The translations under genes and the position numbers were made by a program. Below the pieces are notes generated by a model. The model ran no database searches. It was not told the origin of the DNA and saw only the letters and a list, made by a program, of their open reading frames with translations. A stretch of DNA of 64,000 bases from Pacificibacter marinus (lineage in GTDB: Bacteria > Pseudomonadota > Alphaproteobacteria > Rhodobacterales > Rhodobacteraceae): NCBI RefSeq assembly GCF_018860505.1, contig NZ_JAHKPU010000030.1, positions 248,001-312,000 of the forward strand, given 5' to 3'. Position 1 is the first letter of the stretch. Each line of letters opens with the position of its first letter. Shown piece by piece: positions 55,191 through 63,993 of the stretch.

Positions 55191-56455
55191 GACTGCTCCA
55201 ATGCGTTCAAAGCATCTGTGAAGAATGTTTCTGTGCCAAAATTGCCCGATTTCAATGCAATAGCAATATCATGTCCACCTGATACAGCATAGCACCACGG
55301 GACACCGGGTGCGATTTCTGCGCCAATGGCCAAATCTGAAATACCCAGTGCCAAAGCAATCGCCCCAGAGGTTTCACCACCTGCCGCGATAATGCGTCTT
55401 GCGCCTTGATTTCGGGCGGCAATAACAAGTTCGGCCAAAGCCTCTTCGACAATTGCACCAGCGCGGGCCACGCCCAAAGCATCTTGTGCAGCACGTACCT
55501 GATCTGGCTCAGCCGAAGCATAGATCAAAGGGGCCATTGTCAAATCTTGCTCAGCCAACCAGCGCAAGGCCGCACCAGCCCCGTGCTCGGCCAGTTCAAT
55601 CGGATCAAGGCGGAAACTAGGCGCTAACAGACTATAAGCAGCCACCTGTGCCCGTGTCATTTTGGAACAACTGCCAGACAGGATGACAGCTTCATCAGGC
55701 AAATTAGGCTTGACGGCAGAAGGCGCATTGCTGGGCAAAAGCCCATGTTTGACATAGATACTCGGCAAAGGCATTGCGACGGCACTGCCCCCCGTCATCA
55801 GCTTCATATCCCAACACGCCTCGGCGATGGTTTGTAAGTTCTCGTCTGCCACAGCATCCACGACAACATGAGCGACATTTTCGTCCTGCAATGCTGCAAG
55901 TTCGCTGCGCAGCATTTTCGCACCTTGTGCCACGACACGCTGTGCAGCAAGGCCTACAGGCTTGGTGACTTGTGGCGTCAACAATCGCATCAAATTGCTA
56001 TCCGTCATCGGTGTCAGCGGATGATCTTTCATCGGGCTTTCCGCCAAAGGTTGCTGCCCGACAAACAAATTACCCATGTAAATAGAGCGACCATTTTCTG
56101 GAAATGCGGGGCAATAAATCGTTTGTTCCGCACCGATATCAGCCATCAAAGCCTCAGCTACGGGACCGATATTGCCTTCGGATGTGCAATCAAATGTCGA
56201 GCAATATTTCCAAAAAAAACGCTCAGCGCCAGCTGCCTTTAGCCATGCCAGCGCTGCACGACATTCCGCGACAGCCTCATCCACCGGCGAGGTTCTACAT
56301 TTCAATGCAATCACTTCGAATGCCGAAGTGTCCGTGGGCGGCGTAGAGGGCACACCCAAGCGCAGCCGAACAGCGACGCCAGAACGAGACAGCAAGCCCG
56401 CCAAATCTGTGGCGCCCGTGAAATCATCTGCAATACAGCCTAATACAGGTTTCAT
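55187..56455 (-). CDS. otnK: four-carbon acid sugar kinase (DUF1537 family) OtnK
   Basis: Kinase of 422 residues in the DUF1537 family. The N-terminal domain starts LGCIADDFTGATDLAGLLSRSGVAVRL, with FFWKYCSTFDCTSEGNIGPVAEALM and the sugar-acid loop CPAFPENGRSIYMGNLFVG. The C-terminal nucleotide domain has VILSGSCSKMTRAQ and RIIAAGGETSGAIALALGIS. It phosphorylates 3-oxo-tetronate. It overlaps ltnD and otnC, consistent with the threonate/erythronate catabolic operon. Confidence 0.9.
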   Translation of the reverse strand: MKPVLGCIADDFTGATDLAGLLSRSGVAVRLRLGVPSTPPTDTSAFEVIALKCRTSPVDEAVAECRAALAWLKAAGAERFFWKYCSTFDCTSEGNIGPVAEALMADIGAEQTIYCPAFPENGRSIYMGNLFVGQQPLAESPMKDHPLTPMTDSNLMRLLTPQVTKPVGLAAQRVVAQGAKMLRSELAALQDENVAHVVVDAVADENLQTIAEACWDMKLMTGGSAVAMPLPSIYVKHGLLPSNAPSAVKPNLPDEAVILSGSCSKMTRAQVAAYSLLAPSFRLDPIELAEHGAGAALRWLAEQDLTMAPLIYASAEPDQVRAAQDALGVARAGAIVEEALAELVIAARNQGARRIIAAGGETSGAIALALGISDLAIGAEIAPGVPWCYAVSGGHDIAIALKSGNFGTETFFTDALNALEQS

Positions 56456-57360
56456 GATTTTGGGTCCGGCAATGTGATGTTGGATTGAGCGGCGTAAACT
56501 TTGGTGATGGCCGAGTCATCCTCAAGCCCCAGCCCCATGCCTTGTGCCGTCAAATACACTTGCAAAGCGGCTGACGCGATCGGCGTGGCAAACTGTGATC
56601 CGCGCGAAATATCTTGCACGATCCCAAGGTCTTTTGGCCAAATGTTGATCAAACTCGCGGGACTATAATCAGCCGCAGCCATTTTAGGCCCACGATTTTC
56701 CAGTGCCCAGCTGGTGCCGGCAGATTTACTGATCACATCAATCATCAATTCGGGTTCGATGCCTTGCGAGATGCCAAAGGTCATCGCCTCTGCGCAGGCG
56801 GCAATTTGCACGCCAACCAACAATTGATTCACCGCCTTCATCGCCGAGCCTGCGCCCGCGCTATCGCCCAGTTTAAAGACATTCGATGCAATCGCATCAA
56901 GCGTTGGGGCAAGGGCTTCATAGGTTTCTGCACTGCCAGACGACATCACTGACAACTCACCTGTCGCGGCGCGACCTGTGCCGCCGGACACTGGTGCGTC
57001 CAAATAGAGCAGTCCGAGATCCTGACACCGTTTTTCCATATCGCGCGCGAAATCTGGCGCGACAGTGGCGCTCGACAAAATCGCAGCCCCCTTGCGCAGT
57101 TTTGCGGCAATTCCGTTTGATCCGAACAAAACAGATTCAGTCTGAGCCGCGTTCAGGACAATGATCACCACGGTATCGAGATCGCCAGCAACCTCTTCCA
57201 TCGTGCCTTTAGATCCACCAAGCGACTGAAAACGCTCGACTTGCGCGGGATTGATATCAAAACCATGAACGGTGTGCCCTGCACGCAAGGCAGATTGCGC
57301 CACGCCGAACCCCATAGATCCAAGGCCAATCACGCCAACTGTCTGTTTAATTCCGCTCAT
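56452..57360 (-). CDS. ltnD: L-threonate dehydrogenase LtnD (3-hydroxyisobutyrate dehydrogenase family)
   Basis: NAD-dependent dehydrogenase of 302 residues. The nucleotide loop is VGVIGLGSMGFGVAQSALRAGH, the substrate loop LDAPVSGGTGRAATGELSVMSSG and the catalytic Lys in AGSAMKAVNQLLVG. With otnK, otnC and otnI downstream it should oxidise L-threonate to the 2-oxo acid. The start has GGGGCGG five bases upstream; four further codons in frame are unlikely. The operon starts here, facing the aminotransferase gene across a palindromic operator. Confidence 0.87.
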   Translation of the reverse strand: MSGIKQTVGVIGLGSMGFGVAQSALRAGHTVHGFDINPAQVERFQSLGGSKGTMEEVAGDLDTVVIIVLNAAQTESVLFGSNGIAAKLRKGAAILSSATVAPDFARDMEKRCQDLGLLYLDAPVSGGTGRAATGELSVMSSGSAETYEALAPTLDAIASNVFKLGDSAGAGSAMKAVNQLLVGVQIAACAEAMTFGISQGIEPELMIDVISKSAGTSWALENRGPKMAAADYSPASLINIWPKDLGIVQDISRGSQFATPIASAALQVYLTAQGMGLGLEDDSAITKVYAAQSNITLPDPKS

Positions 57361-57423
57361 ATTCCGCCCCATCTTTGTGAAATTTTGAAATCAAAGTCGC
57401 ATCACGCGAACTGATTGCTTGAA

Positions 57424-57437
57424 TTTGGTATACCAAA
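57424..57437. promoter_or_regulatory. GntR/FCD-type operator between ltnD operon and aminotransferase operon
   Basis: TTTGGTATACCAAA is a perfect 14-bp palindrome with the TGGTATACCA core typical of FCD-type GntR sites. It begins at the last base of the -35-like TTGAAT (57419-57424) and fills most of the 16-base spacer to CATATT (57441-57446), a plausible promoter for the plus operon 60 bases before its start. The same core occurs at 63976-63993. Confidence 0.65.
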
Positions 57438-57506
57438 ATGCATATTCGTATGGCAATGCACAATTCGCGTCAGATGCTTTGGCCGACGCAAAGGGAGGAT
57501 CGCCGC

Positions 57507-58679
57507 ATGAAAGCTCAGCTGCAATTTGCAGACAGTCTGTCACGTCTCGGAACAGAATCCGCTTTCGAAGTTTTGGCACGCGCTCAAAACTTGGCAGCGC
57601 AAGGTCGCGACATTATCAATCTTGGCATCGGCCAACCCGATTTTCAAACGCCCGAAAATATCGTCGAAGCGGGCATCAAGGCCTTACGTGACGGGCACCA
57701 CGGCTACACACCTGCAAACGGTCTGCCGCAACTGCGCGAAGCTGTGGTCGCAGATTTACACCGTCGTCACGATGTTGAAGTCGATCCGAAAAATATTGTC
57801 GTCGTCCCTGGAGGCAAACCGACAATGTTTTTTGCCATCACGATGTTCGGCCAACCTGGCGTGGAAATCATTTACCCCAACCCCGGCTTTCCCATCTATG
57901 AAAGCGTGATCAACTATTCAGGGGCAACCCCTGTACCAATGGCGTTGAAAGAGAAAAACGGGTTTGCCTTTTCTGCTGAAGATGTGCTTGCCCAAATCAC
58001 CGACAAAACACGATTGATCATCATCAACAGCCCCGCCAACCCAACAGGCGGTGTGACGCCCAAAGTGGAAATCGATAAGCTGGTCGCGGGGCTGCTAGAA
58101 CATCCCCATGTGGCGTTGATGTCCGATGAGATCTATTCCAACATGCTATATGGTGGGCGCGAACACGTCAGTCTTTTGCAATATCCGGAAATACGAGATC
58201 GACTGATCATGTTAGATGGTTGGTCAAAAACATATGCCATGACAGGATGGCGCATTGGCTATGCCGTTTGGCCGGACTCTATGGTCGATCACGTCACGCG
58301 CCTGTGCATCAACGATCATTCTTGTGTCAATGCCGCGACACAATTTGCGGCGATGGAAGCATTGAATGGACCGCAAACTGCTGTGCACAGCATGGTTGCT
58401 CAGTTCGATGCGCGGCGCGAAGTCATCGTGCGAGACCTCAACTCCCTGCCTGGTGTACGTTGCCCCGATGCCGCTGGCGCGTTCTATGCCTTTGCCAATA
58501 TCGAAGGGACAGGTATGACAGCTGTCGAAGCACAAAATAAATTCCTGAACGACGCGGGTGTCGCGACCGTTGCAGGGACATCATTCGGGGCTTGGGGCGA
58601 AGGATTTTTGCGTTTTTCTTATGCGAACTCAACCGAGAACATCATCGAAGCCATCCGCCGCATTCGTGGCCTACTGTAA
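57507..58679 (+). CDS. class I/II pyridoxal-phosphate aminotransferase
   Basis: Fold-type I aminotransferase of 390 residues in the aspartate/alanine group. Blocks are INLGIGQPDFQTPENIVEAG, VVPGGKPTMFFA, NSPANPTGG, the PLP Asp in LMSDEIYSNM, the Schiff-base Lys in LDGWSKTYAMTGWRIGY and the substrate Arg in FLRFSYANS. AAGGGAGGA precedes the ATG at 57507; the frame itself runs 23 codons upstream. It forms a pair with the 2-hydroxyacid dehydrogenase 21 bases downstream. A role in glyoxylate, serine/hydroxypyruvate or oxaloacetate amination is possible; the substrate is not evident. Confidence 0.88.
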   Translation: MKAQLQFADSLSRLGTESAFEVLARAQNLAAQGRDIINLGIGQPDFQTPENIVEAGIKALRDGHHGYTPANGLPQLREAVVADLHRRHDVEVDPKNIVVVPGGKPTMFFAITMFGQPGVEIIYPNPGFPIYESVINYSGATPVPMALKEKNGFAFSAEDVLAQITDKTRLIIINSPANPTGGVTPKVEIDKLVAGLLEHPHVALMSDEIYSNMLYGGREHVSLLQYPEIRDRLIMLDGWSKTYAMTGWRIGYAVWPDSMVDHVTRLCINDHSCVNAATQFAAMEALNGPQTAVHSMVAQFDARREVIVRDLNSLPGVRCPDAAGAFYAFANIEGTGMTAVEAQNKFLNDAGVATVAGTSFGAWGEGFLRFSYANSTENIIEAIRRIRGLL

Positions 58680-58700
58680 ATTTTTGAAAGGGCATTCCAA

Positions 58701-59648
58701 ATGACCGACACACCACTTCTTATCCTTGGCGCAGCTTTTTCAGACGAAGAGCGCACCCGCCTTGAGACGGCACATGCCACCTGCTTTGCAGGTGCGCCCG
58801 ATGAGGTTGCGAACTTGTCTGAGGCATCACGTGCCACAGTCAAAGCCATCGCGTTCAAAGGCCACACCCCTTTGAACGGCGCAGTCATGGATTTGCTACC
58901 AAACCTTGGAATCATCGCGAACTACGGCGTTGGCTATGATGCGATCAATGTTGAAGATGCCTCTGCGCGCGGCGTCAAAGTGACGAACACACCGAATGTT
59001 TTGAACGATGATGTGGCAGATATTGCCGTGGGCATGATGATCGCTCAGTCCCGCAACATGGTGGCAGGCGACGCTTTGGTCCGTTCTGGCAAATGGGCTG
59101 CGGGTGAAAACTTGCCACTGAATCGCAAAATGTCTGGGTCTACCGTTGGGATCGTCGGGCTTGGTCGGATTGGTCGCGATATCGCGGACCGTTTGGCGGC
59201 GTTCAAAATGGATATTCACTACCATACGCGTTCTGAAAAACAGACGCCGGGTTGGACATATCACGCGGATGTGGTGTCTTTGGCCACCGCGGTTGATTAT
59301 CTTGTCGTAGCACTTGTTGGCGGCAAGGCGACCGAGAAATACATCTCGCGCGAAGCCATCGCAGCCCTTGGTCCACGCGGCGTAATCGTCAACATTTCAC
59401 GCGGCAGCACCATCGACGAAGAGGCCCTGATCGAAGCCTTGGCCAATGGTACAATCGCCGGTGCCGGTCTTGATGTGTTCAACGATGAGCCCAAAATTGA
59501 CGAACGGTTTTATGCCTTGGAAACAGCTGTTTTGCAGCCACACCAAGGATCAGGAACGGTTGAAACACGCCGCGCGATGGCCGAATTGCAGCTGGAAAAT
59601 GTGTCAGCGCATCTTGCGGGTGCGGACTTGTTAACCCCCGTCAACTAA
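58701..59648 (+). CDS. D-isomer-specific 2-hydroxyacid dehydrogenase (glyoxylate/hydroxypyruvate reductase-like)
   Basis: NAD(P)-dependent reductase of 315 residues. The nucleotide loop is TVGIVGLGRIGRDIADRLAAF, followed by HTRSEK, where the Arg suggests NADPH. Catalytic Arg is in VNISRGSTIDE, Glu in GLDVFNDEPKI and His in LQPHQGSGT. The GhrB-like pattern points to glyoxylate or hydroxypyruvate reduction to glycolate or glycerate. It is the second gene of the plus operon and ends before a bidirectional terminator. Confidence 0.9.
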   Translation: MTDTPLLILGAAFSDEERTRLETAHATCFAGAPDEVANLSEASRATVKAIAFKGHTPLNGAVMDLLPNLGIIANYGVGYDAINVEDASARGVKVTNTPNVLNDDVADIAVGMMIAQSRNMVAGDALVRSGKWAAGENLPLNRKMSGSTVGIVGLGRIGRDIADRLAAFKMDIHYHTRSEKQTPGWTYHADVVSLATAVDYLVVALVGGKATEKYISREAIAALGPRGVIVNISRGSTIDEEALIEALANGTIAGAGLDVFNDEPKIDERFYALETAVLQPHQGSGTVETRRAMAELQLENVSAHLAGADLLTPVN

Positions 59649-59666
59649 ACCGAACCAAAACACCAA

Positions 59667-59696
59667 AAAAGGGCGCCTCAATCGGGCGCCCTTTTT
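59667..59696. terminator. bidirectional terminator between convergent operons
   Basis: GGGCGCC pairs with GGCGCCC across a 7-base loop, with four flanking A/T pairs and A- and T-tracts on the two sides. It lies between the hydroxyacid dehydrogenase and denD stops. Confidence 0.85.
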
Positions 59697-59722
59697 CATA
59701 TCTATGTCTTTAGCAAAGACGA

Positions 59723-60688
59723 TCACGCGTTGGGCTGATCATCTTCGATGTAGTAACGAATGTTGTCTTCAAAGCTCTCATCAGCGGTCAAGCCAAGTGC
59801 AAGTGCTTTCTTGGTTTCAAACTTAAACTGCCAGCCTTTGGCGATGGCCCAAACAGCATCGTCAGCCTCGTAGGTGATCAGTTTTTCAGGCTCAGGCCCT
59901 GCTACAGCTGTCATCGCATCGATCATTTCACCAATGGTCAAATTCTGACCTGGCATGGTCATGCAGCGGTTTGGACCAAAGTCTTCGGCAGGGATTTCGG
60001 CCCCCTTGATCAGGTTTTCGATGCATTTACGTGGCGACAGATAGAAGTGTGGGAAATCACGGCTGACGGGGCAATTGGATGCGATCCCGTTCAAAGGCTC
60101 ACGGAAAATCGACGACATGAATCCAGAAGCCGCGCGATTGGGTTTCCCAGGGCGTACAGAAATCGTTGGCAGGCGGAAACCGCGCCCATCGATCAAACCA
60201 CGGCGGGAATAGTCGTTGACCAGCAATTCGCCGATGGCCTTTTGCGCACCGTAAGATGTCTGCGGATTGAGCAAGGTCTGATCCGTAATCACATCTGGCA
60301 AATCGCCACCGAAACAGGCCACAGAGGATGTGAACACAACCACAGGCGCGTGCGGCAAAGCACGGCAACGCTCAAGAACATTTAGCGTGCCCATCATGTT
60401 GATACGCATTCCCAGATCGAGGTCTTCTTCGGCTTGACCTGACACAATGGCGGCCAACAGATAGATGACATCAACATCTTCGGAAATCAGTTGGTTCACT
60501 TGCGCCGCATCCGAGATGTCGCATGTGGCTGTTTCAACCGCAAAAGGCGCTTCAACAGTCGCGGGATCGACAACATCCGCCAATACAAGCGTGTCGATCG
60601 TTTCCCCACGCATTGTACCGTGCGCGGCAAGTGAATGTGCCAGTTTTTGACCGACGAAACCGCCGCCCCCAACAATAAGAATTTTCAT
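59723..60688 (-). CDS. denD: D-erythronate dehydrogenase DenD (NAD-dependent epimerase/dehydratase family)
   Basis: Extended SDR of 321 residues. The Rossmann loop is MKILIVGGGGFVGQKLAHSLAAHG, followed by LADVVDP, the catalytic Ser region VVFTSSVACFGG and the YxxxK site in SYGAQKAIGELLVNDYSRRG, with PTISVRPGKPNRAASGF. The family is often labelled epimerase, but this pattern is that of D-erythronate dehydrogenases found beside DUF1537 kinases. It would form a 2-oxo-tetronate that the otn genes upstream can use. It is last in an operon with an FAH-family protein, an FAD dehydrogenase and a LysE exporter. Confidence 0.85.
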   Translation of the reverse strand: MKILIVGGGGFVGQKLAHSLAAHGTMRGETIDTLVLADVVDPATVEAPFAVETATCDISDAAQVNQLISEDVDVIYLLAAIVSGQAEEDLDLGMRINMMGTLNVLERCRALPHAPVVVFTSSVACFGGDLPDVITDQTLLNPQTSYGAQKAIGELLVNDYSRRGLIDGRGFRLPTISVRPGKPNRAASGFMSSIFREPLNGIASNCPVSRDFPHFYLSPRKCIENLIKGAEIPAEDFGPNRCMTMPGQNLTIGEMIDAMTAVAGPEPEKLITYEADDAVWAIAKGWQFKFETKKALALGLTADESFEDNIRYYIEDDQPNA

Positions 60689-60707
60689 AACCTATCTCCC
60701 AGTTTTA

Positions 60708-61859
60708 TTAGATTAGATCGCGTGCGGCGAGGTTGCGCATCAAAGCTGATGTGCCGAACGTCCACGCCGGACATTCCGTTGATAGGCGCACCGTATTGGT
60801 GAGCGCCCCGAGCGTAGGTTCCGAAATGGTCACCACGTCGCCCATTTTATGCGTAAAGCCCTGCCCCTTAGTGTCGCGGTCTTTGACCGGCGCAAACAGC
60901 GTGCCAAGAAATAGGAAAAAGCCGTCGGGGTATTGATGATGACGGCCTATAGTTTGGTCGACAATGCTTTGCGGCGTGCGCGAGATTTTGTTCATCGAAG
61001 ACCGCCCATCCATCACAAAGCCATCGTCGCCGGTGACTTTCAAATCCACCTCAGCGTTTTGTACAGTTTCCATGCCAAAGTCGTCATCGAACAACCGCAC
61101 AAAAGGCCCAATGGAACAGGAAGCATTGTTGTCTTTGGCCTTACCCAAAAGCAAAGCCGAGCGCCCTTCAACATCGCGCAGGTTCACATCATTGCCCAAG
61201 GTCGCGCCCACAACTTTGCCCGTTGATGTGACTGCCAAGACGATTTCGGGTTCGGGATTGTTCCAGCTCGACATCGGATGCAAGCCAACAGAAGCGCCCC
61301 AGCCTACGGCCCCCATGGGTTGCGACTTGGTGAAAACTTCTGCGTCGGGGCCAATGCCCACCTCCAAATACTGAGACCACAGGCCTTCGGCTTGCAAGAT
61401 CGATTTGATCTCCATCGCTTTGTCGGACCCCGGTAGGATGCCCGACAGGCTATCACCGATACGAGCTTTGACGCGTGCGCGAATTTCTTCGGCGCGATCC
61501 GCATTGCCTGCGGCCTGCTCTTCGATCACCCGCTCGACCATGCTTTCGGCAAAGGTGACGCCAGAGGCTTTGATCGCCTGCAAATCTGATGGCGGCAAAA
61601 AATGCAAAGCCGTGTCGTCCGCACCTTCTACAGAGCCTTTGGCAACATCACTCAATGTCGCAATAACTTCGCCCTTGGCCGCACGCACGAAGGCAAGCAG
61701 ATCGTCACGTTCCAAAAGATCGCGCATGGTGGGCGCATCTTTTGACGTGATGTCGATCACAGCATCGCCGCGCAAGACAACAACACAAGGACCGATATTG
61801 GGGCGCCACACGCGACCTACGAAAGTGGCATCAGGTGTTGGATTAGAAAAGGGAATCAT
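60708..61859 (-). CDS. FAH-family protein, 2-keto-3-deoxy-sugar-acid dehydratase-like (XylX-type)
   Basis: Protein of 383 residues with a fumarylacetoacetase-fold C-terminal half. N-terminal blocks are DATFVGRVWRPNIGPCVVVL and RDLLERDDLLAFV; metal-binding blocks are AEVFTKSQPMGAVGWGASVGLHPMSSWNNPEPEIVLAV and TLGNDVNLRDVEGRSALLL. The length and pattern match XylX-type 2-keto-3-deoxy-pentonate dehydratases, not short FAH hydrolases such as the one at 9867. In a four-carbon acid operon its substrate is unclear; a 2-keto-3-deoxy-tetronate or a pentonate would both be possible. Confidence 0.82.
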   Translation of the reverse strand: MIPFSNPTPDATFVGRVWRPNIGPCVVVLRGDAVIDITSKDAPTMRDLLERDDLLAFVRAAKGEVIATLSDVAKGSVEGADDTALHFLPPSDLQAIKASGVTFAESMVERVIEEQAAGNADRAEEIRARVKARIGDSLSGILPGSDKAMEIKSILQAEGLWSQYLEVGIGPDAEVFTKSQPMGAVGWGASVGLHPMSSWNNPEPEIVLAVTSTGKVVGATLGNDVNLRDVEGRSALLLGKAKDNNASCSIGPFVRLFDDDFGMETVQNAEVDLKVTGDDGFVMDGRSSMNKISRTPQSIVDQTIGRHHQYPDGFFLFLGTLFAPVKDRDTKGQGFTHKMGDVVTISEPTLGALTNTVRLSTECPAWTFGTSALMRNLAARDLI

Positions 61860-61869
61860 AGCGTTACTT

Positions 61870-63249
61870 TCACAAGTCTGCGGCAGGAAAAATCTTGCCG
61901 GGGTTTAGAATGTTATTGGGGTCCAGCGCAGTTTTGACGGCGCGCATAAATGCGACCGCAGGTCCGTGTTCGGCTTCCATATATTTCGCTTTGCCAAGGC
62001 CGATCCCGTGTTCGCCAGTCACAGTGCCACCAAGGCGCAGCGCAAGCTCACACAGATTGTCGCTGAAGGCTTTGACCCGCGCGAGTTCCTCTGCATCTTC
62101 AGGATCGACACCAATGCCACAGTGGAAATTTCCATCTCCAACATGGCCAACAAGTGTCGAGGTCAGCCCCAAACGCAGGCTGCTGTCTTTGGCTTCCATC
62201 ACAGCTTCGGCCAGTCGCGAGATCGGCACGCAAACGTCGGTAGACATCAAATGCTTGCCCGGGCTCAGCGCCCGTGATGCGTAATGGGCTTTGTGACGCA
62301 TCGCCCAAAGAGCTGTGCGTTCTTCGGCTTTAGACGTCCATGAAAAGGCCTGCGCTGAAAACTCGGCTGCGATATCGCCAAAGCTTTCCGCTTGTTCGGC
62401 AACAGATGAAGGTGAGCCATGGAATTCAACAAACAGATGCGGTTTCTCAGGCAGATCACTTTTAGAGTACATGTTAAAACCGCGGACCATAACGTCATCC
62501 AACAGTTCGATACGCGCCATCGGGATGCCCGATTGAATGGTCAGAATCACGGTATTCACCGCGTCCTCGATACTGTCAAAATAACAGGTCGCAGCGGACA
62601 TCGCCTCTGGGACACCATGCAATTTGACGGTCAATTCTGTGATGATGCCGAGCGTGCCTTCGGACCCAATCAACAGATGGGTGAGGTCATACCCAGACGA
62701 CGTTTTGCGCGCGCCTGTGCCAGTGCGAATGATTGAACCATCGGCCATCACGGCCTCAAGCGCCAAAACATTGTCACTCATTGTGCCGTATCTGACAGCC
62801 GTCGTGCCAGAGGCACGCGTTGCGGCCATGCCACCAATCGATGCATTCGCCCCGGGATCGACAGAAAAGAACAACCCCGTGTCGCGCAAATGCATGTTCA
62901 ACTCTTCACGTGTCAAACCGGGTTGGACCGTTACTGTAAGATCTTCGTCATGCACCTCTAAAACAGTGTTCATCTTAGAAAAATCAAGCATCACGCCACC
63001 TTGAACTGGCAAGTGCTGCCCTTCCAGACACGTGCCTGCACCATAGGCCACAATCGGACAGGCGTGGGTGTTACACAGCTTGACGATCTGCGACACATCT
63101 TCGGTGTTCTCGGGGAAAACAACGGCATCAGGCGGCGTATGGGGAAAGTATGTTTCATTCTCGCCATGCTGTGCACGCACGGCGTCAGACGTCACCAAAC
63201 GATCTCCCAAAAGTCGTTCAAGCGCCTTAAGAGCAGATTGAATTGTCAT
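61870..63249 (-). CDS. FAD-linked 2-hydroxyacid dehydrogenase (D-lactate dehydrogenase/GlcD-like)
   Basis: Flavoprotein of 459 residues from the ATG with AAGGACT upstream; 25 further codons in frame run into the exporter gene. The FAD-binding PCMH domain has PIVAYGAGTCLEGQHLPVQGGVMLDFSKMN and TVQPGLTREELN, and the GlcD-type cap ends with VGHVGDGNFHCGI and GTVTGEHGIGLGKAKYMEAEHG. It would oxidise a D-2-hydroxyacid and pass electrons to cytochrome or ETF. D-lactate, glycolate or a sugar acid are possible substrates. Confidence 0.9.
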   Translation of the reverse strand: MTIQSALKALERLLGDRLVTSDAVRAQHGENETYFPHTPPDAVVFPENTEDVSQIVKLCNTHACPIVAYGAGTCLEGQHLPVQGGVMLDFSKMNTVLEVHDEDLTVTVQPGLTREELNMHLRDTGLFFSVDPGANASIGGMAATRASGTTAVRYGTMSDNVLALEAVMADGSIIRTGTGARKTSSGYDLTHLLIGSEGTLGIITELTVKLHGVPEAMSAATCYFDSIEDAVNTVILTIQSGIPMARIELLDDVMVRGFNMYSKSDLPEKPHLFVEFHGSPSSVAEQAESFGDIAAEFSAQAFSWTSKAEERTALWAMRHKAHYASRALSPGKHLMSTDVCVPISRLAEAVMEAKDSSLRLGLTSTLVGHVGDGNFHCGIGVDPEDAEELARVKAFSDNLCELALRLGGTVTGEHGIGLGKAKYMEAEHGPAVAFMRAVKTALDPNNILNPGKIFPAADL

Positions 63250-63286
63250 ATGAAAGTCCTTGTCATGGCGCAGGTTAAAGGATGCA

Positions 63287-63886
63287 TCACCCTGTCCCGC
63301 GCATTGAAAGTATGGCCAAAGCAACGACCAACATCATAGAAGCTGCCATGACGTAATTGATTCTACGCTGGGTCTTTTCAGCCAAGTCCAACCTGTGCAA
63401 AACAACCCCTGCATAGAGCCAGCCCAGATGTATCGGTATCCACAGCAGCGCGATTAAGGCAAGCTTGACACCTGCCTCCAAAATCAAGTTGTCGGGAATA
63501 AATGCAAAACCCGAAAAGAACGCGATATTGACGCTATAGGCCTTGGGGTTGATAGCTTGCAGCAGAATTCCTTGCCTTATGCCCGGCGCGTTTTGAGCCT
63601 CGATAAAGGCTATTTTCGATCCTGCAAACGCAATTTTGGCCGCGAGATACGTCAAGTATATGACCGAACACACCAACAACACAGTGCGCACGGCGGGCTG
63701 GGACAGCAGCACAGCGGCAATGCCTGAGATGGATGCCAGCGCCACAAGATTAGACCCAATAAACAATCCCACAACATAGCGCAGACCGACACGGAACCCG
63801 AAAGCAGCGCCGACACCTGCTGCCGACAAAACACCGGGCCCAGGGGTGACAATAAGAAAAAAGACAGCGCTCAGAAAGATCAGCAT
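63287..63886 (-). CDS. LysE-family translocator
   Basis: Inner-membrane protein of 199 residues with about six hydrophobic segments, starting MLIFLSAVFFLIVTPGPGVLSAAGVGAAFGFRVGLRYVVG, where TPGPG and the G-x-G-x2 loop are LysE/RhtB marks. NPKAYSVNIAFFSG is the family's fifth-block NPK motif. It has no ribosome-binding site of its own; its ATG overlaps the stop of a 12-codon upstream frame that has a strong site. Family members export amino acids or related acids. First gene of a minus operon leading into the FAD dehydrogenase. Confidence 0.87.
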   Translation of the reverse strand: MLIFLSAVFFLIVTPGPGVLSAAGVGAAFGFRVGLRYVVGLFIGSNLVALASISGIAAVLLSQPAVRTVLLVCSVIYLTYLAAKIAFAGSKIAFIEAQNAPGIRQGILLQAINPKAYSVNIAFFSGFAFIPDNLILEAGVKLALIALLWIPIHLGWLYAGVVLHRLDLAEKTQRRINYVMAASMMLVVALAILSMRGTG

Positions 63887-63918
63887 TTTACGACAGCCGA
63901 AGTTGAATTCGTTTTCAT
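63880..63918 (-). CDS. 12-codon upstream frame overlapping lysE, leader peptide or lost N-terminus
   Basis: Reads MKTNSTSAVVKC and stops. Its ATG is preceded by GGGAGAGGA, the only good ribosome-binding site upstream of the lysE gene, and its TGA lies two bases inside the lysE start (AATGCTGA). Termination-reinitiation coupling to lysE is the simplest reading. A frameshift joining it to the exporter would give a longer N-terminus, which is not needed by the family. Confidence 0.45.
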   Translation of the reverse strand: MKTNSTSAVVKC

Positions 63919-63975
63919 GAGGATCCTCTCCCGCAAAGTCGAGAACGGACTTCGCACATGTCTTGCATAACTTCC

Positions 63976-63993
63976 AAAATGGTATACCATTTT
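63976..63993. promoter_or_regulatory. GntR/FCD-type operator upstream of the lysE operon
   Basis: AAAATGGTATACCATTTT is a perfect 18-bp palindrome about 90 bases before the lysE start. It shares the core TGGTATACCA with 57424-57437, the only two such sites I saw in the window, so the same regulator probably binds both. Whether another gene lies just beyond the window edge is unknown. Confidence 0.65.
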
